Positions 1 through 12,031 are shown, counted from the stretch's first letter. The stretch: 64,000 nucleotides of DNA from Helicostylum pulchrum (GCA_025677825.1 JAIXMO010000075.1:1-64000); one strand, 5' to 3'. Translations and numbers: made by a program. The notes: generated from the sequence alone by a model not told the origin.

Positions 1-153
1 TCTCAATTGAGCTACTTTTCTAAAGCTGTGATATCTCATTTGAGCTTTTTTGTTTGTGCGGTGATTTCAAGTCACATCACGCTTTCGAATAAACCATTGG
101 AGTTTTTTTTTATTTCGTTTATTTTTTCCTCTTTTTTTATTCAGTACACCAAT

Positions 154-1677
154 ATGGATCCTTTATCACTTCTTCGTGAATCGACGATAAGTAATAAACC
201 AGTTATCTTACTTGATGCATCCAACGAAACTGTAACAAATATCTCAGAAGCGAAAAGTATTAAATTTAACGAGGAGGCCATCTTTGCACGCGACACACCA
301 ACCAACTTTAAAAAGACAACAGCATCCGATAGTGAAACTTATACTTTAGAGACTTTGATATTCTTGGTTCAAAATGCGCAATTAGATAACTCTGCTTATT
401 TTAAAGAATGTCGTACTCGTCAAATTGAACATGTTTCCATTGTAGACAGAAGAAAAATCTTGGATTACCTTACTGGTAAAGTAGATCAATCACCAAATGT
501 TTCTCAAGCCAATACAGGTGGTAAGTTTTAAACACGCTATAAAGTTCTTTTATTTTTCGAAAAAAAAAACTAAAACATAAAGAATATAGAAAAACGTTCT
601 CGAGATGATGTTGCTTCCATTGAAACTTCAACTAAAAAGCCAAAAGTAACACCACTTAAATCAGACGACTCAGTTGTCATTGTCAAGCAAGTGGTATTAC
701 GTGAACGTGAAATCATGACACGATCTTCAGTATTAAGAGGCAACAAGAACTTTACACATGCTATTAATTTAGCTCAACAACTTGTATTAAAGAAAGAAAT
801 ACCTAATGCTCGTCCTATCCATGCTCAAAAACCCGGAGGTAATTATAATCATTATATATTATTCATTTTATCGTATTTAATTGTATATCTTTTTTCAGCC
901 TCTCAAACTTCTGGTCATAAATCAGTAGCAGCTACTAGTAGTTCTTCCAAATCAGCAGCTGTTAAAAGTCAAAAGTTATCCAGCAAAGACAAGATTCCTC
1001 TTATCATTGTCCCTGCAGCACCTACTGCCAAATTTACACTTTACAATATTAAGCAATTCTTGGAAGATCAAAAGTAAGTGAATACTGACAGAATTAAAAG
1101 TAAAAATCATACTAATATGGGTATATAGGTATGAAGATTCACAAATATTGAGAGATGAAGGGAGAAAGAAACCGGAAAGAGTTACAGTCGAGCGTAAAAA
1201 GCCAAATGGACAATCTGTACCATACCATGTCGTTGATTCTGTAGCTCACTTTAAACAAAGTGATTGGGATCGTGTTTGTTGTGTATTTGTTGCAGGTCAA
1301 TTATGGCAATTTAAAGGTTGGAAGTGGGAAAAGCCTGTCGAATTATTTAGTAACGGTAAGCAGTAAAAAAAAAAAAAAAAAGATACGATAAAAAAACTAT
1401 GTTTGTATTCATTTGCTGTAAAAAATAGTCAAAGGATTTTATCCAAAATGGAGTAGTGACAAGATGACACCACCTGCCTCTGAATGGGCAGTATCTGAAA
1501 TAAACGTAAGTTTTAGTAGTAGCGCTTGCTATAAAACCATAACTAAAACAAATTTAATATATACATATTATATAGATTCACAGACATAAAAGACACATGG
1601 ATAAAGCAGCTGTTTCTCAATTCTGGGATGCATTAGACAGCTACAATGCTACTCACAAACAATATCTCAATTTCTAA
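154..1677 (+). CDS. CDC73: Cdc73/parafibromin, Paf1 complex subunit
   Basis: Subunit of the nuclear Paf1 transcription-elongation complex, which travels with RNA polymerase II and promotes histone modification. Model: join 154-520, 590-838, 899-1073, 1129-1355, 1429-1505, 1576-1677 (398 aa). All phases agree and every intron is GT-AG. The start MDPLSLLR matches the family's N terminus. The open frame runs 5' to position 7, but 154 is the conserved start. The N-terminal domain includes ILDYLTGK; a basic, Ser-rich linker follows (about residues 122-255). The C-terminal Ras-like domain has IPLIIVPAAPTAKFTLYNI, a VERKKPNGQSVPYHVVD stretch, WDRVCCVFVAGQLWQFKGWKW and a final RHKRHMDKAAVSQFWDAL. Length is close to yeast Cdc73 (393 aa). 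It lies upstream of the Oca-like gene on the same strand. Confidence 0.95.
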
Positions 1678-1770
1678 TCCCAGTGTATTTTTTTTTATTA
1701 AAATAAATTCCATATCAACATTTTCCTTTTTTTCTTCTTCTCTTTGTTGTTACTACAAAAAAAACCCCCC

Positions 1771-3081
1771 ATGTCTGCACAATTACCCAATTTAATACCT
1801 CCATTTCGTTTTACCATAGTTGAAGAAAACTTATTTCGAGGGGGTTACCCTAAACCACGTAATATTCGATTTTTAAAGAGGTAAAGCAAAACAGAAACAG
1901 AAATATATGACATTCTTTAACAAAAAGTTTAAATAGATTGAGACTAAAGACAATCTTATCCTTAATTCCAGATAAAATAATGCCAGAAATGCAACAATTC
2001 TGTGAACAAAATAATATTCAATTGCTTCACTTGACTGTAGATAAAATGAAGGAAGATAATATTCCCTTGACGTATAACAAGACACTGATGGCTTTAGAAG
2101 TAGGTTAACAAACCACGCTTAAATTATATGTTTTTTAACTGTTTTCATATTAGCTTATGATAGATCCCGCTAATCACCCTTTATATATTCATTGTTTGGA
2201 TGGTGCTGATGTTACAGGACTTGTTGTAGCGTGTTTACGCAAGTTACAAATGTGGAGTAATTCGAGTGCCATGAGTGAATTTGCACGTAACTTACACTCT
2301 AGTGTAGTGACAAGTGAAGAATTTGAATTTATCGAAAACTTCAAGAATTTTGACGTGACGATTCCAATGGCACTTCCTTTATGGTTATGGGGAGGACAGG
2401 TCAATTTTAGAAAGCATGCAACGCTTAGACTCAAGTTTTTGAACCCGGAAATGATGACTGAAGAAGAAAGAGAGTTAAAGGATTTAAAAGAGAAGAAGGA
2501 AAAAGAAAAGGAAGATTACTATAAAAAGAGAAAGAATGGTAAAAGATGTAACAGCTTTCGTACATGTATTTTTTTTTTATTAATTGTAAATAGATCTTTT
2601 GGATAATTTGTTTGATCCAAGTTCACCTAGACATAGATCAAGTCCTAATATTGGCGCCAATAATAATAGCAATAACAACAGTAATAATAATAACAATACA
2701 TCTGCGACGAGTACCAGCATTAATTCAAATAATACACCTCAAACAACATCTACACCTGAAACAGATGAAGAAGTATTTACTATGAATTCATCATCTACAC
2801 ATGTTCCATCTGATAAGCACAAGAATGATACTGATAATACAAAAGATCCTTATTTGGTCGATGTGGATGTGGACGTAGATGGTGTCATGATGGATGGTTT
2901 AGACCAAGTAGAATATATGAATCGTACCTCAGGTAATACATCAGGTAATCGATTTTATGCAGAAGATGATGATGTATTAGATAATGGTGATGAATATGGT
3001 GCAGATGGTACAAGATTTACAACTGAACCTATCAGTCGAACTTTAGAAGCATTAGCATTGGAAGGATTGACTGAATTTTAA
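1771..3081 (+). CDS. Siw14/Oca-family tyrosine phosphatase-like protein, probably inactive
   Basis: Belongs to the fungal dual-specificity phosphatase-like family of Siw14 and the Oca proteins. Model: join 1771-1880, 1937-2099, 2154-2538, 2594-3081 (381 aa), phases consistent. The N terminus has the family pattern (PPFRFTIVEENLFRGGYPKP, then LKTILSLIPD). The signature loop reads HCLDGADVTG at about residue 101. A C(X)5R phosphatase needs Arg where this sequence has Val, so catalysis looks lost while the Cys remains. After the fold come a charged helix rich in Lys/Glu (about residues 205-220) and a long Asn/Ser/Thr- and Asp-rich disordered tail. Several yeast Oca proteins act in a complex and may not be catalytic; I infer a similar scaffolding role. 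It is convergent with RNR1, with 114 bp between stops. Confidence 0.82.
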
Positions 3082-3195
3082 CAATAAAAAAATGTGTTGT
3101 ATTTTATTTTTTTTGCATGATTGTAGTTATATATGTGAGGGTTTGTGCGATAATATAAATAAATGAGATTATGTGAATGAGAAGGTTTTTTTTTT

Positions 3196-5844
3196 TTATC
3201 CGCTACACATGAGACAAGCGTCTTGGTTATCTATAGAACACTGTAATTCCGCTAATCTCTTTTGTTCCGCAGCTTCAATACTGATTTCACTTGTATCTTC
3301 TGTCAATGTCATTTTCTTAAGCGCCAATTGATCCACAGTAAACTATATATAAAATATGATTTTTAGTAGTGCATATCAACATATTATTAAATGTGAACTC
3401 TTTTTTTTTATATACCTTAATTGCATCAACAGCAGGTCTAGATCTTAAATAGTACATGCCAGTCTTTAACCCCTTCTTCCAAGCGTAGAAATGCATGGAT
3501 GTTAATTTACCATAATTAGGTTCAGCAGAGAACAAATTCATGGATTGTGATTGATCAATAAAAGCAGCTCTATCTGCAGCCATATCAATAATTGTTCTTT
3601 GAGATATCTCCCAAACAGTCTTGTAAAGTTTCTTTAAATCCTCAGGAATATTAGGGATTTCTTGAATACTGCCTCCGTGAGCAATCATCATATTCTTAAT
3701 ATTATCGTTCCATAAACCAAGCTTAACAAGATCATTTAACAAATGTTGATTTACCACTTGGAATTCTCCACTTTGGACACGGCGGGTATAAATATTACTA
3801 GTATATGGTTCAAAACATTCATTGTTACCCAAAATTTGACTCGTACTAGCTGTAGGCATAGGTGCTAGTAAAAGTGAATTACGAACACCATACCTCTTTA
3901 TATTAGCTCTTAATGTAGCCCAATCAAATCTATCAGAGCCTTCTACTTTCCACATATCGTGTTGAAGGATACCTTGACTCACAGGTGATCCAGGATAGGT
4001 TTGATAGGGTCCAACTTCTTTAGCAATCTCACAAGAAGCTGTTAATGCAGCAAAATAAATAGCTTCAAAAATATCCTTGTTCAATTGAGCTGCTTCAGCA
4101 GAATCAAATGGAAAACCCATCAATATAAAAGCATCAGCAAGACCTTGAACACCAAGACCAATAGGACGATGACGCATATTACTGTTACGAGCTTCTTCGA
4201 CAGGATAATAATTGACGTCAATTACCTTATTTAAATTACGTGTAACTACCTTTGCAACCTCATGAAGTTTTTCAAAATCAAAGGTTTGTGTTTCTGCATT
4301 GACAAATTTAGGTAAAGCAAGTGAAGCTAAATTACAAACTGCTACTTCATCAGGAGAAGTAAACTCGATAATTTCTAATATTAGTGGTATCAGTAAAATG
4401 ATTATCAATTCGTATGATTTTTTTTTTTACCTGTGCACAAGTTGGATGAAGTGATGGTTCCTAAATTCTTTTGATTGGACTTTTCATTACAAGCATCTGT
4501 TTTTAATAGTATTAGTAGTCACGAAAAAATTTGATTATATTATTATTTTTAATATACCTTTATACAACATGTATGGCATACCGGTTTCAATTTGAGCTTC
4601 CATGATAGCAAACCAAAGCTTTTGTGCATCAATTGTTTTTCTAGCCTTTCCTTCTTGTTCATACTTGATATAAAGAGAATTAAATTTATCACCGTAACTA
4701 TTGGCCAAACCAGGAGCTTCATTAGGACAAAATAACGACCAGGTACCATTTTCTTCGACACGTTGCATAAAAAGATCAGGCACCCAAAGACCTAAAAATA
4801 AATCACGGGCACGCATTTCCTCTACACCATTGTTCTTTCTCAGTTCCAAGAAATCAAAGATATCAACATGCCAAGGTTCAAGGTACATGGCAAAATTACC
4901 ATTTCGTTTACCACCACCTTGAGTTACAAAACGGGCTGTATCATTAAATACTCTCAACATGGGAACAATACCGTTGGATATACCATTGGTACCAGCAATA
5001 TAAGATCCAGATGCACGGATCTTTTGGAATGCAATACCGACACCACCAGCAGCCTTTGAGATACGAGCACAAGTACTAAGGGTGTCATAGATACCTTCAA
5101 TACTATCTTCGCGCATCTGTACCAAGAAACAACTAGACAATTGAGGTTTAGGTGTACCTGCATTAAACAAAGTAGGCGTAGCATGAGTGAAATATTTGGA
5201 TGACATCAAATCGTAAGTCTTGAAAGCACTTTCTAAATCATCACCGTGGATACCAATAGCTACACGCATAATCATATATTGAGGACGTTCAACAATACGA
5301 CCATCAATTTTGAAGAGGTAACTACGTTCCAAAGTCTTGAAACCAAAGAAATTGAAATCATAATCTCTACTAGGAACGATTTTTGAGTCGATCTTTTCGT
5401 GGTTGGCCATAACGGTATCATAAAGTGATTTGGAAACAAGAGGGTTGGGTTGCTTTAAGATGGGGTGTTCATGATTATAGAGCTTGTTAATAACTGTACT
5501 GAACTTATTGTCAGTTTCTTTTTGTAAATTGGAAATAACAATACGAGCGGCCAAGACAGCAAAATCAGGATGATTAGTGGTCATATAAGCAGCTGTTTCT
5601 GAAGCGAGATTATCTAATTCAACTGTGGTGATACCTTGATAGACACCAGATACTACTTTTTGAGCAATTTCAGTAGGACTGACAAAATCAACATTTAATC
5701 CATAACATAACTTGGCGATACGTGATGTGATTTTATCAAATAAAACTCGCTCTTTGCTTCCGTCTAGATACAATTGATTAAAACCACTAGTGGCTTTCTA
5801 CGTATTTTTATTTTTATTTTACCTCTTTTAACTACAAACATCAT
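3196..5844 (-). CDS. RNR1: Ribonucleoside-diphosphate reductase large subunit
   Basis: Class I ribonucleotide reductase alpha subunit, which reduces NDPs to dNDPs in the cytosol. Model on the minus strand: join 5844-5823, 5763-4558, 4496-4431, 4374-3416, 3342-3196 (799 aa), phases all consistent. The first exon is only 22 nt: MMFVVKR plus one base, completed by the next exon to [18 protein letters not shown], the ATP-cone start. That tiny exon is supported by a GT donor at 5822 and CTAG acceptor at 5764. Visible catalytic features: [13 protein letters not shown] (active-site Cys), the NLCTEIIEF motif split by an intron (radical Cys and its Asn/Glu partners), the [12 protein letters not shown] loop, and the C-terminal CxxC tail DACLMCSG for re-reduction. 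Length matches human RRM1 (792 aa). The allosteric and catalytic domains look intact. Confidence 0.97.
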
Positions 5845-6276
5845 TTTTCTTTTCTTTTTCGTGGTATAACTAGAATATTATTTTATTGCTATTATTCTTA
5901 TTGAGTAGGCAACAAGTATAATATATAGTCAAAAGAAAAAAAAATAAGAGAAGGAAAAAAAAACTGAAAAAGAAGAAAGGAAAAAGGGTAACATTCACGT
6001 CGCGGTTTTATTAGAATATGAAATGAAAAAAAAAAAAAAAAAAAAAAAAAAGAGCGACCAAGACGCGCTTTTTGACGTCACGGAGAGAAGGGGCGAAAAA
6101 AAAGGGGGTCGCTGTATTGTAACACTGTCAAACGCAGACAATTGATTTAAAGATCGACGATTTATTTAATTATAATTGTATAGTGGTTATCAGTAACATT
6201 GAATCGATTTTTACGAAGAACGAAAAAAAAAAATGGTATAAAGTTATTAAATCTAAAATCCAAATATTGTTACATT
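5845..6276. other. Promoter region of RNR1 with long poly-A tract
   Basis: This gap separates the RNR1 start from the 3' end of the next minus-strand gene. It is mostly A-rich, with an A tract at about 6026-6051 that would act as a nucleosome-disfavouring element upstream of RNR1, plus the GACGCG/TGACGTCA cluster. No coding sequence is supported. Confidence 0.6.
6056..6085. promoter_or_regulatory. MCB-like and CRE-like sites upstream of RNR1
   Basis: About 215-225 bp upstream of the RNR1 start there is GACGCG (6062-6067), the core of an MluI cell-cycle box, followed by a perfect CRE-type palindrome TGACGTCA (6073-6080). Another CGTCGCG lies near 5998-6004. In yeasts, MBF binding to ACGCG cores drives G1/S expression of RNR genes, so cell-cycle control here is plausible. 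The site identity is seen; its function is inferred. Confidence 0.45.
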
Positions 6277-7170
6277 TTATTTCTTGACAGAAATAGGACG
6301 GTAGCAAACATTATATCCTTTATAAACGCCTTGTTCAAGGAAAACATCTCCAGAGGTGAATCCAACCGTGATATGAGGCCAGAAAGACTAAAAAATATAA
6401 ATAAAAATATTTAGAACCTATACAATAGACTAAAACCCTTTTCCCCCTAAAAAAAAAAGGCACTACTTACTTGAGGATCAAAAAGAGCACTGTTACCGCC
6501 TCGCTGAATATATAACTGAAAGATCTTTTGACGGATTTTGACAAGGTTTGGTACCTTTACAATAACTTGATATACAATCTTGTTAAGATCAGCAACTACT
6601 ACGTCTTCTTTTCCAAGACAAACAATAGTAACTTTACTGGATTGGATCTTCAAGTCACGAGCAATCTTATTTACTTGTTCAATAGTAATACCGGCAGTAG
6701 CAAGTACAGCAAACTCAGGCGGAGAAATGACAGTAACATGTGATTCACCTCGATTGATTAGGGGAACTTTTGTAGAATTCAATAATTCAAAAACTGGTTT
6801 GACATAATGATAATCAAAATTCATTCCCAGCCAAGAAGCATTGCCTAAAATGATTTTATTCAGTTTCCATTATACACAAATATAAGTTATTTAACTTACC
6901 AGCAGGGTGTTCAATAAATGGTACCTTATCAGCAGATAAAACCTTTTTGGAAATATTAATAACTGGACCTATTTGATATAAAATTATTTTAATAACAATA
7001 GTAATAAAAATACTTGTTTAAATAGTGCACTGACCTTGCCAGTTTACTCCTAAAGGGGTCTTGAAGTGGGTTTGATAATTGGAAACCTCACCACGCTTAT
7101 CATGGTTTGGTTGATAAGCAGCACTTAAACCACAAATGGCAGTAACAATAAAGAGTAATGGTTTCAACAT
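6277..7170 (-). CDS. Secreted 2H-phosphoesterase-like protein
   Basis: Model on the minus strand: join 7170-7035, 6968-6900, 6844-6471, 6387-6277 (229 aa). It begins with a clear signal peptide (MLKPLLFIVTAICGLSAA), so it should enter the secretory pathway. Two HxT motifs are visible: HVTVISPPEF at about residue 104 and FWPHITVGF at about residue 195. The spacing and the hydrophobic strand after each His are the signature of the 2H phosphoesterase superfamily, whose members hydrolyse 2'-5' or cyclic phosphodiester bonds. The middle contains a K/R-poor helix with NKIARDLKIQ and a VTIVCLGKEDVVV strand. I do not know the substrate. A secreted location is unusual for a 2H enzyme. The gene may instead have a binding role, but both His-x-Thr pairs are intact. 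Confidence 0.6.
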
Positions 7171-8949
7171 GATCAAATAAATAAATATAAAAGAAAAAAA
7201 AGTTTTTTTTTTTTTTAATACTAAAGGATTTTATACTATTTTTTTTATTTTTGAACACAGGTATTCCATTTAAGTCTTTTTGTGTTTAAATAGGAACTTT
7301 TTATCATTTTAAAAAATGCATTTGTTTACTATTTCTTCAAGCTTTTATTTATAGTTATTGTTCCGCTGAATAACATATAATAATCAAGGAGACGTTATAA
7401 AAGATCAATTTAATCCAGTTTATTTGAACTGTTATCCACATATTTTTTTTTTGATAGTTAAAAGGTCAAAAAACCATTGGTCAAATAGATTTCGACAAGA
7501 GACGCACGAGACGCACGAGACATTTTTTTTTCCACTAAGAAGTTGTCTCACAAATACCGATCTCGTATCTTCTGTTTCAAGAGTCCTTTTTTTTTAATAA
7601 AAAAAGGTGCACAAAAATGATCATGTATTTAGCCAATGATATTCGGCCTTTATTACATACGTACATTAAGCATAGTTCTATTGCAGCATTGTATACGCTG
7701 AATTGCTTAATGGGATTCAATTCAGGAGAATGGGGGGAAATATACGTACGAAACCGTTAGCTGGCTTTTATTCGTTTGCACCATATTAAGAAATTATTTA
7801 CACTTTTGTCATTTGGAATGCTGCGAGGTTCTGTTTCAATGAAATTTGCCGCAGGTAGCACATTTTTTCATAGTAAGGGTTTTGAGAAAAAAAAAAGATA
7901 TAAAATATTTATTTATCTATTTTTTTTTAAAAAAAAAAAAACCTGGTGCGAAAACCTGGTGCACGTATCTTTCTAATAAACGAACAGGATGAATAAATTT
8001 TTTTTTCTTGAACGGATTTACTATTTTTTGCGCGGATTCACTTTATTCTCAAAACTTTATTCACCTAAAACTCGGTAAACAAACGCTGATAAGTAACCAG
8101 TTACTAAAAAACCGGCGACCATTCATTCTGGAACGACTGTTAGCGCAAACAAAAACCAGTAGCGGCTCTATTTAGGGGTGACCTGACTTAAGGGTAGGAT
8201 CGATTTAAGGGTGGGTTCCTCCAGAACTTCTTTGGTCCCCGGCTTTAACACCTCTATCACCACTATTCAATTTAAGGGTTGAATCCAACTTCACAAATCT
8301 ACTGAATATATAAAATAAATTTAAAAGTGGTAATAAAAAAAAAGTCTTATTTAACTTTTATAAAAGCGTCTAGTCTTCAAAAGTGTACAGCCAAATCGAA
8401 TTTATTAAACCAAAAAAGGGATAATAATCAAACTGATAGAGAGAGGATAATAAAATAAGCCTTACAAAGTAAATTAAAGTACAAAGGTGGTAAATTTATA
8501 CCTGAATGGAGCGCGTATCAGCAGAAATGTAACTAGGAAAAGTAATTAAATACAGACTGTTGCTAAGTGATGAAAAATTGAAAAGGAATGCAATATAAGC
8601 CAAATAAAGTGAACGCAAAGATATCTTTTGGTCCTAAATATCATAGATAGTATCCTTTAAATGTATTGTTATGTGGTATTCTAATAAATAGCTTTGTACT
8701 ATTTTAATTGACATCAATAAAAAATTTAATAAAATTTAATGTTTGAGCTCTTGCAGAAAACGATACACACCATATTTTTTGTACAATAACTTGGGTGAGT
8801 TTAAGAACCGCTTAAAGTGTTATAATCCATTGTTTTTCATCCTTTATTCTATTAAAATCGTGTGTTTTTAAGTGAAGGTTTAGAAGTAATTCTAAAAAAG
8901 TCATTTTTCGGTGGTCTAAATAAGCTGTTTTCTTTGTATAATTAAACAT

Positions 8950-9300
8950 CGGGAAATGATTCTTTTGCCCAAGTTACTTAGTGAAAGTTAGTCTTTAGGA
9001 TGTTTTCTTTAACACCAAAAATTAGAAACTGCATGTTGTTTTATATTTTTCTCGATTTTTTATATTTTTCTTCAGTCGATCATTTTTGATCATTTTTGAT
9101 TATTTTTGGGGGCAGCCCCTTTTGTGTTTTTGCGGTTATTTTAAAATTACTCGATATCTACTTTGTTTTTATTTGTGGAAAAAGCAATGTTAATAAAGTG
9201 ATCTTTTAGATGCATTTAATCCTTCTAAAATTATATTTTTATAAAAAATACTGACCGATTAATCACGGTTTTAGACGTTTTTTTTTTCGCTAAAATTTGT
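8950..9300 (+). repeat. Left arm of imperfect inverted repeat
   Basis: Aligned by eye to the reverse complement of about 9510-9830. Shared blocks include GGAAATG...CCCAAGTTA.TTAGT near 8953-8985, CCCCTTTTGTGTTTTTG near 9116-9132, and TTTGT.GAAAAA near 9172-9184. The match continues through TTTAAT and a poly-T run near 9280. Identity looks like roughly 70% with small gaps (visual estimate). It could be a foldback element or two diverged copies in opposite orientation. Confidence 0.6.
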
Positions 9301-9509
9301 TAAGTGATCCTTAAATTAGCGAATTCTTTAAAGCGCATTTTCTCGCCCACTTTTGGATATAGCACTCTTATTTATGAACATACAATATATACTTTTTAAT
9401 ATCTACATTCGCTGCTATAGCCAAACATGGAAATGAAAAACTACATTTTATGTAATCGCGACACTCTGAAAATGATTACACATGTTACACTAAAAAAGTG
9501 TATTTTTTT

Positions 9510-9830
9510 ACCCCAAAAAAAAAAGGTCGAAAATGGCGATTACTCTTTCAGTTTTTGCATTAAAAGTATGATTTAAAACGTATTAAAAGCGTCTAATTAA
9601 GTGCAATATTATCCATGTTTTTTCTACAAAGATGGGAAAATTAGATCAGGAGTAATTGTGAGATAACCACAAAAACACAAAAGGGGTTGATCCCCAAAAA
9701 TGAAAACGGAAAAAAAACCAAAAAAGTAGATTTTTAATTTTTTCATCGAAGATGTATGTAAAACAACCATTTTTTACTAAATAACTTGGGCCCAAAACGC
9801 ATTTCCTGTTTCTTTAAAAAATAAAAACCA
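9510..9830 (-). repeat. Right arm of imperfect inverted repeat
   Basis: Reverse-complement partner of the left arm, with a spacer of about 210 bp between arms. The best-matched block is CAAAAACACAAAAGGGG near 9672-9688. Outside the arms no flanking target-site duplication was obvious. Confidence 0.6.
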
Positions 9831-10021
9831 ATATTTATTATAACTGTTAATTTCGGCAGTGATTTCTTATGTGAGCTTTTTTCTTAGAGGTTTTGTGCAC
9901 TATAAGATCGCTCAATGAGTTTTTGGTTTAAGCGTGAGATTAATTACGGTTTTTGCTGTAAAAACCGCGACTTTTAATTAAATTTAAACTTTTTTGTTTT
10001 TCTTTTTTAAATTACCTCAAG

Positions 10022-11657
10022 ATGGAGATTAGCGAAGAAGAATACAAGTTGGCAAAAGAAGCTCATGTTACGGATTGTACAGGTGGAAGCGTTTATGAAG
10101 TGAGCATAGTATGTGCTTCACTTGTGGTGAGTCTATCCCCTCTCATTATATATATGAATATATAATATATATCTCGACTTTTTATACTTAAGAATACTAG
10201 AGTTCTCACATGTTATGGACCTCATTAGTTCAAAAGCAATATATTGCCACCGACTCCTTTTCTTCACAATTCTGTATCTACGTCGTTCCAATCTTGGCAT
10301 GCTTAACTATTGCAGCTGAATATGCTATTTGGATAACGATCGGGATGGCAACGTTTGCATTCTATCTTTCTTCATCTAGACCTAAAACGACGCGACAAAC
10401 GCAACAAACTCAATCGAATTATAAATCTTTTTTAACCGTGTATCGTGCAGGAACGATGATTTCTACTTGTATTGCTATTTTAGCTGTCGATTTTCAATTC
10501 TTTCCACGTCGGTTTGCAAAAGTTGAAACGTTTGGTACATCCTTGGTAAGAAAGAGAAAAAAATGTATACATTTATAATCACAGTGCTAAAAAGAAGAAA
10601 AAAAAAAAGATGGATGTTGGTGTAGGATCGTTTGTGTTTTCAGCAGGTGTAGTAGCGTCTAGAGCTTACCTTGAGACTAATAATACCAACGAAAAGTTTT
10701 TAAAATCGATGATAAAATCTGTTCGATCAGCGTTTCCGATCCTTGTTTTAGGATTTGCACGATTCTTTTTAACAAAGGGAGTAAACTATCAAGAACATAA
10801 TTCAGAATATGGACTTCATTGGAACTTTTTTATTACGCTTGGATTTTTACCGCCATTTGTTACGTTGATTGGATTTTGCAGAAAGATTGTACCGTTTTCA
10901 GTATTAGGATTAATGGTTATTACAATTTATCAAGTAGTGTTATGTCAAGGATTACAAGATTGGATTTTAAACACACCACGTATAGATTTGGTTAGCGCCA
11001 ATAAAGAAGGGATCTGTAGTTTTTTTGGATACCTCGGTATTTTTTTAATCGGACTTGAGTGTGGTATATGTATCTTTCAAAAGGATATATCGAAATCAAA
11101 GTTATCGAGGGCTATTGGAATTCAAGAGGAATCAGATATTAAACAGCTGGGTATTCATTTAGTTATTTACAGTATAATAATGTGGATCCTATTTGTAGTT
11201 TGGGTAGAATCATACCCTGGTTATTATGTATCACGTAGAATGGTAACTATAATATGTGTGTATATATTTTTATTTTATTTCTAACTTTTTTTCTAGGCTA
11301 ATTTACCTTATACATTTTGGGTAATTGCGTTTAATTTATCCTTGATATCGTTACTTGTACTGGCTGAATCAAGAAATGGTATTGAAGGAAGAGGACCTGT
11401 CATGTTGGACGCTATTAATATCAATGGATTATTTACATTCTTATTGGTAAATTATATTATTACAACCCGCAAAATCTTTTCAACATCTAATTCCATTTTT
11501 GTAGGCTAATATATTGACAGGCTGTATTAATTTAAGTTATAGAACTTTATATGCTAATGACTTTACTGCTAGTATAATTAACCTTTTCTACATGTTGATC
11601 GTAACTGCTGTGCCTTGGATAATGTGGAGAAGGTTTAATATAAGAATAAAGCTCTGA
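10022..11657 (+). CDS. GWT1: Gwt1, GPI-anchor inositol acyltransferase
   Basis: ER membrane enzyme that acylates the inositol ring of GlcN-PI in GPI-anchor synthesis (PIG-W in animals). Model: join 10022-10126, 10201-10545, 10610-11242, 11297-11446, 11505-11657 (461 aa); all introns are phase 0. Family landmarks: an N terminus with [20 protein letters not shown], the [20 protein letters not shown] loop formed across intron 2, a [19 protein letters not shown] segment with conserved His and acidic residues, a long [15 protein letters not shown] helix, and the C-terminal [15 protein letters not shown] helix. Many hydrophobic segments are visible, as expected for a polytopic ER protein of 430-500 aa. 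Gwt1 is the target of the antifungal manogepix. Confidence 0.93.
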
Positions 11658-12031
11658 GTTTTATATAAAAAAAAAAAAAAAAAATATTTTCTCAATAAAA
11701 ACAGAGTCTCACTTTTTTTTTCTTTCTTTCTTCTTCTTCTTTTTTCATTCTGTGTATATTGTACATTTTCATTTCAAACCTTTCCTTTTTTTTTTAAACG
11801 AAAAAAGAAGCCCTCTAAAAAGGTTTATACTCTTATATAACTCACTCTCTTTTTTTTTTAAACAAAAAAAAAAAATATTTATATATACACACACTACACG
11901 ACCCCAAAAAAGAAAAAAAAGAAAAAAAAGCAACTTTATTTATTAGAGTATGTTTGGGAAATAATAAATAAGCTTTCTTTCTTTAAAAACGCGTACTAAC
12001 AAAAAAAAAAAAAAATCAAATAGATAGGAGC
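11658..12031. other. Spacer and CHD1 promoter
   Basis: Low-complexity A/T-rich spacer with repeated poly-T and poly-A tracts between GWT1 and CHD1. A small open frame from 11752 is compositionally low-complexity and not credible. Nothing else is seen. Confidence 0.5.

Larger units (their letters stand above)
7171..10021. other. Gene-poor intergenic region
   Basis: About 2.85 kb with no credible exon on either strand. Near 7499-7522 it has a two-copy GACGCACGA tandem. Around 8190-8290 there are three TTTAAGGGT-like copies. An extended imperfect inverted repeat sits at about 8950-9830 (listed separately). The base composition is AT-rich like other spacers. It could hold promoters for the flanking divergent genes (2H-like on minus, GWT1 on plus) or a decayed repeat element. 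Confidence 0.6.

Noticed and set aside
5535..5773. RNR1 starting at the TTG codon of the long minus-strand open frame near 5773
   Set aside because: TTG is not a likely start in a fungus. The family's N terminus requires the 22-nt upstream exon (MMFVVKR) joined at 5763.
7776..7976. Open frame in the gene-poor region (MHHIKKLFTLLSFGMLRG...)
   Set aside because: Short, ends in homopolymer Phe/Lys, and no splice partners or homologous motif seen.
8100..8300. A tRNA-like B box (GGGTTGAATCC) near 8277
   Set aside because: No matching A box, acceptor stem or anticodon arm around it.
8646..8662. GTATCCTTT, like a U12 donor, in the gene desert
   Set aside because: No coding sequence on either side, so it cannot be called an intron start.
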